From positions 1 to 25,357 of the IMG/VR virus record IMGVR_UViG_3300012017_000234: DNA of 25,357 nt, one strand, 5' to 3'. A program made the translations under genes and the position numbers. This document shows positions 15,701 to 21,497 of the stretch, piece by piece (the first letter of the stretch is position 1; each line of letters begins with the position of its first letter). Source of the DNA: a virus. The notes below the pieces were generated by a model. It was not told the origin of the DNA. It saw nothing but the letters and a program-made list of their open reading frames with translations, and searched no databases.

Positions 15701-15849
15701 TTTTTTTGGGGATTTGTTGAATGTGACAAATAAAGCATAGCATCGCCATGTCTTTTTTGTGCTTCTTTTTTGAGTTTGGTTACAAGTTTCTCATGACCGT
15801 TTGTCATGGGGTTCATGCGACCAAATGATATGACTACAGTATCTTTCAT
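12745..15849 (-). CDS. Giant multidomain protein with cytidylyltransferase-like head
   Basis: This 1034-residue protein starts with a nucleotidyltransferase domain (1 to about 175). FGRMNPMTNGHEKLV is the HIGH-type motif (N17-G-H-E20), VVVGSDRVDDF (93-103) is a core strand, and SGSKMR (139-144) stands in for ISSTxxR. Such domains transfer NMP to NMN, phosphopantetheine or similar. A strongly basic helical stretch follows (190-290). Then come AEAWVLSKITKAADYISSV-like helices near 580-597, a very acidic tract (603-640), SGISYSILKQVYNRGMAAW through TGHRPGTTAQQW (660-691), and a C-terminal module KKFYVYVRKPDGGIKKVTWG to QLGLSGGGNFYW (958-1034) containing C1001 and C1015. These later modules recur in marine phage proteins. 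Substrate and role are unknown; a late or virion protein is inferred from context. Confidence 0.75.
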   Translation of the reverse strand: MKDTVVISFGRMNPMTNGHEKLVTKLKKEAQKRHGDAMLYLSHSTNPQKNPLDFNTKVKFAKKAFGPIVQNSSAKTIIDVAKELTGKYKNLTVVVGSDRVDDFYKLLQTYNNKDYKFDKIEVVSAGERDPDAEGVTGMSGSKMRSFASDNEYEKFKQGVPSKLSDADAKALFTAVRKGMKLDEQIDEAVLGFAQRRQRAARFKRMQQRLLRTRMLQAKRTADPSRLKRRAAKLAYSFIRSRASGGKDYASLSPGEKITIDTRIQKMIPAIRKLAARFVPLARKKDIQRRQSMMMNRNEELNQIFSESFVIEKTKVPQDSQIKGKEGTQPKVYYKGLDKDTKEKRLAHFRKYGPMSDRDPNAYVDAPGDKEAREKGMPQSKHTEKYKRMYGEAVAPQERQKTSRLEQLVRLGLADAKMLSVIKRAVAKLKSGDTMSPQEREATNNLLSTMLDMVTSADALFRMTKTQLQKEERLNEIAYKGNIGMMELAKFFKMADPKQVEMFKKLLVNKDVKRAWSLVAGVTGVKLVGKEFNESYILEKGEYDDYSEIDGLEMAQIEIENVIQDSEDLLQMMDSMDEEPEAWVLSKITKAADYISSVRDYLQFEDDYDYEDAESEYEDDEDEMEVDDYLSSMNSEDFEVDPELKDIFEEIDGLKKKAEKSGISYSILKQVYNRGMAAWQTGHRPGTTAQQWAFARVNSFITKGKGTWGGADSDLAAKAKKSKDTNEAFSKFAEALEWGTDELRKKYADDTPGQSTEIEVADHLKGNNGRDALNRMFELNIDKVKRSHQVNEEQEILDAFAEVSDVSEAFKYHQEENKPLHETVYRVGSEKYFEFWRVARKNYQNGLIENIDPMDKAILEDTDLGEIVEHEGSYVPLDCPMIEEEEMTLWKYNSASGLWKSERKVTPETKDKWLEIFKKDDPKAKFIVSKNKPGAKAHLKEEDEEKNPPLNQPKRGGPKKFYVYVRKPDGGIKKVTWGDTTGLSVKLNDPEARKSFAARHQCSMQKDRTSAAYWACNTPRYAKQLGLSGGGNFYW

Positions 15850-15906
15850 TCTGGAGTTTTCCTTAGACTTATCCGTTTCAGGTTTGCCTTAGCCTAACTG
15901 ATACTT

Positions 15907-15914
15907 TATTTAGT
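15907..15914 (-). promoter_or_regulatory. Possible variant late promoter ACTAAATA
   Basis: The 68-bp gap before the 1034-aa gene contains ACTAAATA on the minus strand, differing from the T4 late octamer TATAAATA at two positions. It is 58 bases before the ATG, nearly the same distance as the exact match before the gene at 9427. The match is weaker than the other two and may be chance in AT-rich sequence. Confidence 0.3.
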
Positions 15915-15917
15915 ATT

Positions 15918-17339
15918 TTAAACATCTATACCAATAACATCGTTTGGAGCATTTGGAGAATTTTTGGATCTTAATGCCAACCATGACGCATATTCTTGTT
16001 CAAAATTTACCAGTGAATAGAAATTGTAGTTTAATGTTTTACCTGTCACTGATGATACTGCATATGCTATGGATTTCTGTGTTAAAACTTGATCATAAAA
16101 CATTTGGTAATAATTGTGTTTTGTGCTTGATGTTTGTTTACTTGCTGACACCAATATTTTTTCACAAAGATATGCCATGTTATATACTGTATTTTTTACA
16201 GGTGTTCCACCAACCTTACTCATCGAAGATTGTATAACTTTTGATGATGCAACGCCTATATCGCCATCAAAAGTAGACATTTCAGTATTGTTTCCAACTT
16301 TTGATATATTCTTTTCTATCGTTTTTAAAATGTTTTCAAATTCATGTACTGTTATAACATTATTTAAAGTGTCATTGATAATTCGTGTAATGTTGGTTCT
16401 GTCATCACGTATTAAATTTAATACTGACATGATTGGAATTCCAAACACGGCTTTTCCTGTGTAAGAATTGTATACATCTAATGCTGATTCAGCTACAATT
16501 TTTGGTCCTTTTTGTTTCTGTTTTAATTGAGAGTTTAAAGAATTGTACCAATCAGTGATATCTTTTTTGTTACTAAACACATCTTTAAATTTTACTGTAT
16601 TGGCTTTAGGACTCTTCACTTTTGACTTGACGCTTATTCTTAAGGCCGATTCTTCAGATTTTTTTTCGGTAGCAGTAATACTAATGTAGTAATCTATTAG
16701 AGGAAAATTTGCTTTCTGAGGTATATAAATTTTAACTTTACTTCTCTTTAAGTCCATATCTTTTGGTATGCCTAATATCTTTCTGATGTCAGCATCATTC
16801 TTTTTTAATAATATAGCAAGTTTCACTGAAGTTAAAACTTCATAAAATTCAGCGGGTATTAAATCTTTTGGTATATCAAAAGGTATTTTTGTTCTTGTAT
16901 CTTTAGCAGTTTCATCTAAAAGATATAAAATTTCTTTTTCAACAGTAGCCTCTAAATCTACACTTTTGATATATTTTTTTACGTTATCAACTATATCATA
17001 AGCATCTAACCAATCGTTAACAATAGAAGGTTTTATGTCAGATGGTTTAAATTTAGCTTTACCCGTTGCAACAGGGTTTGCTTTTATACTTGCTTTAACA
17101 GTGATTTCTAATGGTGCCATCTTTACAGCACCAGTTTTTCCTCCTGATGTCGGCTCAGTATAGGTTGCATTGTAATGCTGAAACATTTTTTGTATCTTTT
17201 TCAGTTCACCCTTTCGATAGGTTCTATCAGCATTATCAACATATACAACTAGGCTTTTCTTGCCATCAAATGATATTTCAGAATATGCTTTACCTAATAA
17301 CGTTTGAACGTCTTTTATCTGAACAGGATTTAGTGCCAT
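15918..17339 (-). CDS. Unrecognised late protein (473 aa)
   Basis: I do not recognise this 473-residue protein with confidence. It has a predicted alpha/beta N-terminus (KKSLVVYVDNADRTYRKGEL, 27-46) and a middle part VKIYIPQKANFPLIDYYISI (202-221), followed by LRISVKSKVKSPKANTVKF (233-251). A helical C-terminal half follows. The middle part is reminiscent of phage proteins in which an aspartate strand is followed by an IS(V/S)K strand, faintly like a PD-(D/E)xK nuclease core, but the expected acidic residue before the lysine is serine, so I do not call a nuclease. The start abuts the stop of the ligase-like 415-aa gene, so the two are co-expressed. The region is notably AT-rich. Confidence 0.7.
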   Translation of the reverse strand: MALNPVQIKDVQTLLGKAYSEISFDGKKSLVVYVDNADRTYRKGELKKIQKMFQHYNATYTEPTSGGKTGAVKMAPLEITVKASIKANPVATGKAKFKPSDIKPSIVNDWLDAYDIVDNVKKYIKSVDLEATVEKEILYLLDETAKDTRTKIPFDIPKDLIPAEFYEVLTSVKLAILLKKNDADIRKILGIPKDMDLKRSKVKIYIPQKANFPLIDYYISITATEKKSEESALRISVKSKVKSPKANTVKFKDVFSNKKDITDWYNSLNSQLKQKQKGPKIVAESALDVYNSYTGKAVFGIPIMSVLNLIRDDRTNITRIINDTLNNVITVHEFENILKTIEKNISKVGNNTEMSTFDGDIGVASSKVIQSSMSKVGGTPVKNTVYNMAYLCEKILVSASKQTSSTKHNYYQMFYDQVLTQKSIAYAVSSVTGKTLNYNFYSLVNFEQEYASWLALRSKNSPNAPNDVIGIDV

Positions 17340-18587
17340 TTATCTCTCCCAACCTTTGATAACATCTGGTGAAAAGTTAGCATAACTAAACCTAAGTCTG
17401 TCAACGATTTTAACTGCACCACCCGACAACTTGTCAATTGCAACATAACCTTCGACGCCAGTGACTTGATAACCAGATTTGGTAAGAAGAAAGGTGTTTA
17501 CACTTTTCACTTCATCGAGTTTTTTGCCCAACATATCTTTAGCTTCCACAATCAAATTCATCAATGTAAAGATATGTTCAAATTGAACTTTATACTTTGG
17601 TGTCATAAATCCTTTAATTGCATTTACTTTGGTTAATGCTTTCTGTTTTGCATCTGGCTTCTTCTTAGCGTTATACTCTGATTCGTAGAATGAATGCAAA
17701 GTCTGTAGCATTTCAGTCACATGACTATGAACGTTTGCTATCTTTTCTTGCCTCTTTACTTTAGAGTTGTTGAATGCTTTAATTTTTGTATTCAACTCTT
17801 CACCAAAACCTGGATAGTCTGAAAGCGAATCAAGAAATCGACCATCAATCGCATTGAATATTTTACCAGCTTGTGATAGAATTTTTGTAACTTCGGCAGT
17901 CTCTTCTTTTGTCATGGACGCTTTGCCTGACACATCTTTATAGTCTGCATTGTCATACCAAACATTCTTAGATTTCTTCATACCTGCAAGAATATTGGTA
18001 CCAAAAACAGCCTTCATATTGTCTAATGTATCACCATCATATCTTGTATGCCATACGATACCCATTTGTGAGTTTCGAATAATTCTAGCCATGTCACTAT
18101 CATAAGGCACGGCATAAACAAGTGTGTTTGGATGAAATGTCGTATACTTTTCACCATCAATTGTTACATTTTTTAGATCACTTTTAGTATACATCAAGTC
18201 ACCTTGAATGACTCCTTTGATACCAATTTCAGGTAGATATTTGAGACATGCTTTGAGTTTGTCTGCCAAATCACCAGACGTGTCCGCATCAATATCCGCG
18301 GCTGTCTTGTAGAGTTTAGGATTTTTGTTGAAGATGCCCTTCTTTGCAACAAAGAATTGGCCGTCCGATGGATCTTGACCAGCAAAAATAGCTGGTGCAC
18401 CATCCCATTTGACTGTTACATTGACTTTGGATTCAGAGTTGCCAGCCAACATATCTCGCAAACTGCGGAGAAAATTGATAGCTTCCCTTGCGCCATAGAC
18501 ACCGCCATTGAGGATGTTATCCTCAATGTGTTCCATGTGAAGATTTTTGCCTGAAGCGGCTTCAGTTACAAAATTTGAAAAGTTCAT
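17340..18587 (-). CDS. Putative nucleotidyltransferase/ligase-like protein (415 aa)
   Basis: This 415-residue protein belongs to a family I recall as conserved but unnamed in marine T4-like phages. It contains four segments in the order expected for covalent nucleotidyltransferases (DNA/RNA ligases, capping enzymes): VTVKWDGAPAIF with K60-W-D-G63 as motif I, KGVIQGDLMY (124-133) as a motif III-like strand, VEGYVAIDK with E379-G-Y-V as motif IV, and AVKIVDR with K393 as motif V. EGYVA is also, as I recall, the motif IV wording of T4 RNA ligase 1. A helical insertion of roughly 150-200 residues separates motifs III and IV, which is longer than usual. It is the first gene behind a late promoter and a start-codon hairpin. 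The ligase relation is inference; the open frame is secure. Confidence 0.75.
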   Translation of the reverse strand: MNFSNFVTEAASGKNLHMEHIEDNILNGGVYGAREAINFLRSLRDMLAGNSESKVNVTVKWDGAPAIFAGQDPSDGQFFVAKKGIFNKNPKLYKTAADIDADTSGDLADKLKACLKYLPEIGIKGVIQGDLMYTKSDLKNVTIDGEKYTTFHPNTLVYAVPYDSDMARIIRNSQMGIVWHTRYDGDTLDNMKAVFGTNILAGMKKSKNVWYDNADYKDVSGKASMTKEETAEVTKILSQAGKIFNAIDGRFLDSLSDYPGFGEELNTKIKAFNNSKVKRQEKIANVHSHVTEMLQTLHSFYESEYNAKKKPDAKQKALTKVNAIKGFMTPKYKVQFEHIFTLMNLIVEAKDMLGKKLDEVKSVNTFLLTKSGYQVTGVEGYVAIDKLSGGAVKIVDRLRFSYANFSPDVIKGWER

Positions 18588-18616
18588 AGTCCATTCTTGT
18601 GCCTTGAATGGACTAT
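18586..18616. repeat. 11-bp perfect hairpin covering the start codon of the ligase-like gene
   Basis: Arms of 11 bp (18606-18616 and 18586-18596; minus-strand ATAGTCCATTC and GAATGGACTAT) are perfect reverse complements around a 9-base loop, AAGGCACAA. The 3' arm includes the A and U of the AUG at 18587, and the only Shine-Dalgarno-like AAGG is in the loop. The 5' arm overlaps the late-promoter octamer and the expected late start point, so only readthrough RNA from upstream would contain both arms. Confidence 0.8.
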
Positions 18617-18621
18617 TTATA
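18614..18621 (-). promoter_or_regulatory. T4-type late promoter octamer TATAAATA
   Basis: The minus strand reads TATAAATAGTC, exact for the T4 late -10 element. It lies in the 35-bp gap after the stop of the 116-aa early-type gene and 27 bases before the ATG of the 415-aa gene. It marks the boundary between the early-type operon and the late block. Expected initiation is near 18607, inside the upstream hairpin arm. Confidence 0.65.
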
Positions 18622-18622
18622 A

Positions 18623-18973
18623 TTATCGGCGCATTGTTGCCTGATCTTTTGCTTCCTCTTGAGAGAAAATAGGCACTGCATTGGACTTATGGAGTGTACC
18701 AATGCCAATCATCTTGTCACCAGTGTACACTTTACCTTCTACTGGCTTAGTGCATGTAGCTGGCAGTGTTGTAATGTGACTTGGATACTGTGGTAAATCA
18801 CGGACATAAGTCTTCGGTGGCTTGTATGGTACACGCTTGATGGATTTCATGGTTGGTTTGTTCTTGTCTAGAAATGCTTGCCATTCTGCTTGAAGTTCAG
18901 CATCCTTTCGCTTTGCGTCAGCGGAAGCCCACTTCTTCTTACCCTTGAATTTGGTAGGTGAATGTATAATCAT
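18623..18973 (-). CDS. Conserved phage hypothetical protein (116 aa)
   Basis: This 116-residue protein is basic and proline-rich in its first half (TKFKGKKKWASADAKRKDAE, then KRVPYKPPKTYVRDLPQYPS). It ends with TGDKMIGIGTLHKSNAVPIF followed by SQEEAKDQATMRR. I recall this C-terminal signature in a broad unnamed family of phages with small basic proteins; the function is unknown. No cysteine motif, signal or membrane segment is present apart from one cysteine. The ATG overlaps the stop of a 42-aa membrane gene (ATGA). It is the last gene before the late promoter at 18.62 kb, so it probably closes the early operon begun at 19.6 kb. Confidence 0.75.
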   Translation of the reverse strand: MIIHSPTKFKGKKKWASADAKRKDAELQAEWQAFLDKNKPTMKSIKRVPYKPPKTYVRDLPQYPSHITTLPATCTKPVEGKVYTGDKMIGIGTLHKSNAVPIFSQEEAKDQATMRR

Positions 18974-19098
18974 AGTAGATATAGCGTTATCAAAAGTACA
19001 ACAGGTGGTAGAAACATCTCAGTAAGCGTCATATTTGCGGCTGAATAAGCATTCCACAATCGTCGGACAATCTCATACCGAATAATATATTCTATCAT
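18970..19098 (-). CDS. 42-aa membrane microprotein
   Basis: A 42-codon frame lies exactly between two genes. Its ATG overlaps the stop of the 107-aa gene (AATGA), and its own TGA overlaps the ATG of the 116-aa gene (ATGA), so it fills what would otherwise be a 121-bp gap. The protein is MIEYIIRYEIVRRLWNAYSA, then a short polar stretch, then a hydrophobic end MFLPPVVLLITLYLL. That is a cytoplasmic basic head with a C-terminal membrane segment of about 14-15 residues, preceded by a proline pair. I do not recognise a family. Tight coupling on both sides is the main evidence that it is real. A membrane-acting early protein, perhaps affecting the host envelope, is a guess. Confidence 0.65.
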   Translation of the reverse strand: MIEYIIRYEIVRRLWNAYSAANMTLTEMFLPPVVLLITLYLL

Positions 19099-19418
19099 TT
19101 TAGCACAATCATAGCAAGTAAAACACTCTGAAAGAAGAAACCAATACCGTTGCTAAAAAGGTACAATCTATCTCTTACGATTGTGGATCTGATGAAAAAA
19201 AGGAGAAGCCCTCCCCATACCATCAGAACCATGCTCAAAGGTGGAAGATTTGCACTTTCACCTTTAATGACTGCATAAGTTGTTGGTAAAGTTGCAGCAT
19301 GGATCATAACCAAGCCAATCCAACCACAAAGTTCACCGAACTTTTCGTAAATGAATAGGCATCCATCCTTGATTTTTTCGGAGTACTGATGAAAAATGTT
19401 TTTAATTTCTGTAATCAT
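19095..19418 (-). CDS. Small integral membrane protein (107 aa)
   Basis: This 107-residue protein has a charged amphipathic N-terminus (about 1-27) and then three hydrophobic segments: about 31-50 (LCGWIGLVMIHAATLPTTYA), 60-76 (LSMVLMVWGGLLLFFI) and 88-106 (NGIGFFFQSVLLAMIVLK). It is therefore probably a three-pass inner-membrane protein. No lysis or transport motif is recognisable. It starts two bases after the stop of the 47-aa gene and overlaps the 42-aa gene, so it is part of the short operon driven by the consensus promoter at 19.6 kb. Expression early in infection is inferred from that promoter; its function is unknown. Confidence 0.72.
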   Translation of the reverse strand: MITEIKNIFHQYSEKIKDGCLFIYEKFGELCGWIGLVMIHAATLPTTYAVIKGESANLPPLSMVLMVWGGLLLFFIRSTIVRDRLYLFSNGIGFFFQSVLLAMIVLK

Positions 19419-19420
19419 AT

Positions 19421-19564
19421 TTAATGAATTGTTTCGCCAGAAGGCGGAATGAGAGCGTCAATTTCTTCGCTCATGGTTTCTAAAAAGAGATCCAAATCAC
19501 CGTGGTCAATCACGGATAAAATAAACTCACGGAAGAATTCAATCAATTGTTCATTGCTAGTCAT
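19421..19564 (-). CDS. Small acidic protein (47 aa)
   Basis: I place the start at the ATG at 19564, giving 47 residues (MTSNEQLIEFFREFILSVID and on to IPPSGETIH), because AAAGGAAC lies five to eight bases before it. The longer in-frame start at 19618 would overlap the promoter and lacks a ribosome site. The protein is acidic with a hydrophobic-acidic heptad look (LIEFFREFILSVIDHGDLDL) and is probably a single helical hairpin. It has no known family that I recognise. It is the first gene after the perfect sigma70-like promoter and should therefore be highly and early transcribed. Small acidic early phage proteins are often host-binding inhibitors, but nothing in the sequence proves that here. 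Confidence 0.6.
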   Translation of the reverse strand: MTSNEQLIEFFREFILSVIDHGDLDLFLETMSEEIDALIPPSGETIH

Positions 19565-19586
19565 AAAGTTCCTTTCATTGAATACT

Positions 19587-19808
19587 TCAATTATAGACGG
19601 ATGTATAAGCCTTGTCAAGCGTGTTGTTTTTACGCAACACTTCTTGGATTAGATCCTTGTCCAACATTCGCATGAAACCATCTTCACGGAATTTACATAT
19701 GGCTACAATTTGTTGTTTATAAACAACATAGTATGTGCCTTTCACAAGGAACATTTCTGCTCCGGTGCAAGCACTGTACCCTACTCGGTGTAATGGATTG
19801 AATGTCAT
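19587..19808 (-). CDS. Small hypothetical protein (73 aa)
   Basis: This 73-residue protein follows the helicase gene with a 20-base gap, and TAGGTAAC precedes its ATG. Residues 14-45 ([20 protein letters not shown] then [10 protein letters not shown]) look like a short beta sheet. The C-terminal part [20 protein letters not shown] looks helical. It has two cysteines but no zinc motif. I do not recognise the family. The last 30 bases double as the strong promoter of the next operon, so the coding sequence here is constrained by two functions. Confidence 0.65.
   Translation of the reverse strand: MTFNPLHRVGYSACTGAEMFLVKGTYYVVYKQQIVAICKFREDGFMRMLDKDLIQEVLRKNNTLDKAYTSVYN
19590..19618 (-). promoter_or_regulatory. 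Perfect consensus sigma70-like promoter
   Basis: The minus strand has TTGACA (19618-19613), a 17-bp spacer and TATAAT (19595-19590), matching the bacterial sigma70 consensus at all 12 positions. It lies in the 3' end of the 73-aa gene: TATAAT supplies that gene's last two codons (Tyr-Asn) directly before its TGA. The expected start is near 19583, about 20 bases before the 47-aa gene. It fits a strong early promoter. Confidence 0.8.
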
Positions 19809-19828
19809 GGTTACCTATCTAGTCAATT

Positions 19829-21217
19829 TTACATCTTGAAACCGTCAAATTTTGACGTCCTCTTGCCCGTTGGTGTGCCGTCAAATGCTGGTTTGTCTTG
19901 CTGGCCGTTGTCCATCAAACCATCCTGAGCCACCTGTTCTACATCATACAGTTTCATCTTCGCCCTGTCAACCCCTATGACAAACCTTTTATTTGTTGTA
20001 GGATCGCTATACCGGTTCTTTAACTGCTTCACCATGATCTGGTTTAGGTCGGCTAGTTCTTCCGTCGATATCAAAGCAAACATCAAATCAGCGGTGGCTG
20101 GCAGACCAAAGGACTCGGAAGTATCAGTCAAGTCTACATCGGAGTTATCGTAGCCACCTCTGGTAGTCTGAGTTGCGGAAATGACCGGTAGCTTCATCTC
20201 CACCGCTAGGCCGCGGAGTTCTTCGGCAATCGCTTTCACGTATGTATAGGAATTTACGTTCGCTCCTTGCTTGATCCTTGCAGAGGAGCATATATTCAGG
20301 TAGTCAATATAGATGATATCTGGTATAAATTGCCGTTTGAGTTTGAGTTCATTTAGCAAATGCTTGAAATGAGAAACATTCGCAGTTGCAGTTGGATATT
20401 CTTTGATAATGAGTTTGCCAGTCGTTTTGGATCTCAGTCTGTCAATCTTACGCAGGTAGGACTCTTTAGGCAGCGTCACCAGATTGTCCAGGTCTATGTT
20501 GAGTAGGTTAGCATCAATTCGTTCGGCAATGCGCTCCTCGGCCATTTCCAGCGTGATATACAGCACATTCTTGCCAAGTGTAAGATTAGCGGCAGCACAA
20601 TGGCACATAAACAACGATTTACCGACGCCAGTGCCAGCCAGAATGATATTCAGTGTCTTTTCTGGCAAACCACCCTTTGTGATCCGATTCAGGTAGTCTA
20701 AGTCAAATGGTATTCGCTGTTCTACTTTATGATAAAACTCGTACCGTGGATCGGCATCATCGAGGAAATCATGACCGATATGATTATCGAAAGCAACTGA
20801 TAAAGCATCAGCAAGAAGAGTAGGAATGCTCCCTTTGTCCAGTGTGCCTTTATTACTTGCGTCAAGGATCTGGATACTCTGCATGATAGCATTGTAGACT
20901 GCTTTGTCTTTACAAAACTCTTCAGCAGCATCAATGAGCCACTTAGTGTCGGAAGTTTCTTTGTTCTCAGTAATCTCATCTAATTTTTGTACCGTTTCTT
21001 TATGAAGTGATTCTGTTAGATTTCTATTATTGATCTCAATGACCAATGCTTCGTATGTAGGCAAAGTGTTATACTTTGTGACATACTCATTGATTTGATT
21101 GAAGAGTGTTTTATCAGCAGCATCGTGAAAGTATTCACTCTTCAGAAATGGTAAAGTCTTTCTTGTAAAATCTTCATCTAGCAGTAGATGTTTAAGTATC
21201 TTGCTTTCGATCCGCAT
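19829..21217 (-). CDS. 41: Replicative DNA helicase, T4 gp41-like (DnaB family)
   Basis: This protein of about 462 residues is the replicative 5'-3' helicase that would act as a hexamer with the primase encoded at 4690-5703. The N-domain (1-150) aligns in style with T4 gp41, including EYFHDAADKTLFNQINEYV and ALSVAFDNHIGHDFLDD. The RecA-like domain has Walker A GTGVGKS (195-201), the LEMAEERIAERIDANLL stretch, and Walker B IIYIDYLN (301-308). A DnaB motif 3/4-like region follows (ISATQTTRGGYD, then LPATADLMFALI). I prefer the ATG at 21217 because it has a GAGAG-type ribosome site and matches the family start; an ATG ten codons upstream is also open. The start overlaps the 101-aa gene by 26 bp. 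Confidence 0.93.
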   Translation of the reverse strand: MRIESKILKHLLLDEDFTRKTLPFLKSEYFHDAADKTLFNQINEYVTKYNTLPTYEALVIEINNRNLTESLHKETVQKLDEITENKETSDTKWLIDAAEEFCKDKAVYNAIMQSIQILDASNKGTLDKGSIPTLLADALSVAFDNHIGHDFLDDADPRYEFYHKVEQRIPFDLDYLNRITKGGLPEKTLNIILAGTGVGKSLFMCHCAAANLTLGKNVLYITLEMAEERIAERIDANLLNIDLDNLVTLPKESYLRKIDRLRSKTTGKLIIKEYPTATANVSHFKHLLNELKLKRQFIPDIIYIDYLNICSSARIKQGANVNSYTYVKAIAEELRGLAVEMKLPVISATQTTRGGYDNSDVDLTDTSESFGLPATADLMFALISTEELADLNQIMVKQLKNRYSDPTTNKRFVIGVDRAKMKLYDVEQVAQDGLMDNGQQDKPAFDGTPTGKRTSKFDGFKM

Positions 21218-21497
21218 TCTCTTTTTCTCTCTCAATTTGTGATTCAAGAATTGATAATACTACATCACCCATCATCTTGTCAAAGTCTTTTTTGTCCGAT
21301 TCATTGAGAGTTTTTTCATAATCACCGATTGTATTGTACTCAAAATGAAGTATCGCTTCTTCACCAGTTTCTTCTACATTCATTACACCAAAATAAAATT
21401 TAACACCATCATGCACGCCGCTAATCAATTCTAAAACTGCGGTATTGGCTACGTTATGGTCGTAATCGGTAATTTTGTAGTCAACATTAATCTTCAT
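21192..21497 (-). CDS. Small acidic protein between uvsX and helicase (101 aa)
   Basis: The best start is the ATG at 21497, which lies in the last codons of uvsX (11-bp overlap) and has GAAGAAGAG upstream; longer frames would extend into uvsX coding. The 101-residue protein begins [20 protein letters not shown], has an alternating beta pattern through [20 protein letters not shown], and an acidic helical end ([20 protein letters not shown]). I recall an unnamed small gene in this position in T4-like marine phages; T4 itself has gene 40 between uvsX and 41, but I see no clear similarity to it. Coupling to both replication genes suggests an accessory role in recombination or helicase loading; this is inference. 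Confidence 0.7.
   Translation of the reverse strand: MKINVDYKITDYDHNVANTAVLELISGVHDGVKFYFGVMNVEETGEEAILHFEYNTIGDYEKTLNESDKKDFDKMMGDVVLSILESQIEREKENADRKQDT

Noticed and set aside
15918-17339. Calling the 473-aa protein a PD-(D/E)xK nuclease
   Set aside because: The acidic residue expected before the lysine is serine (SVK), so the catalytic signature is incomplete.
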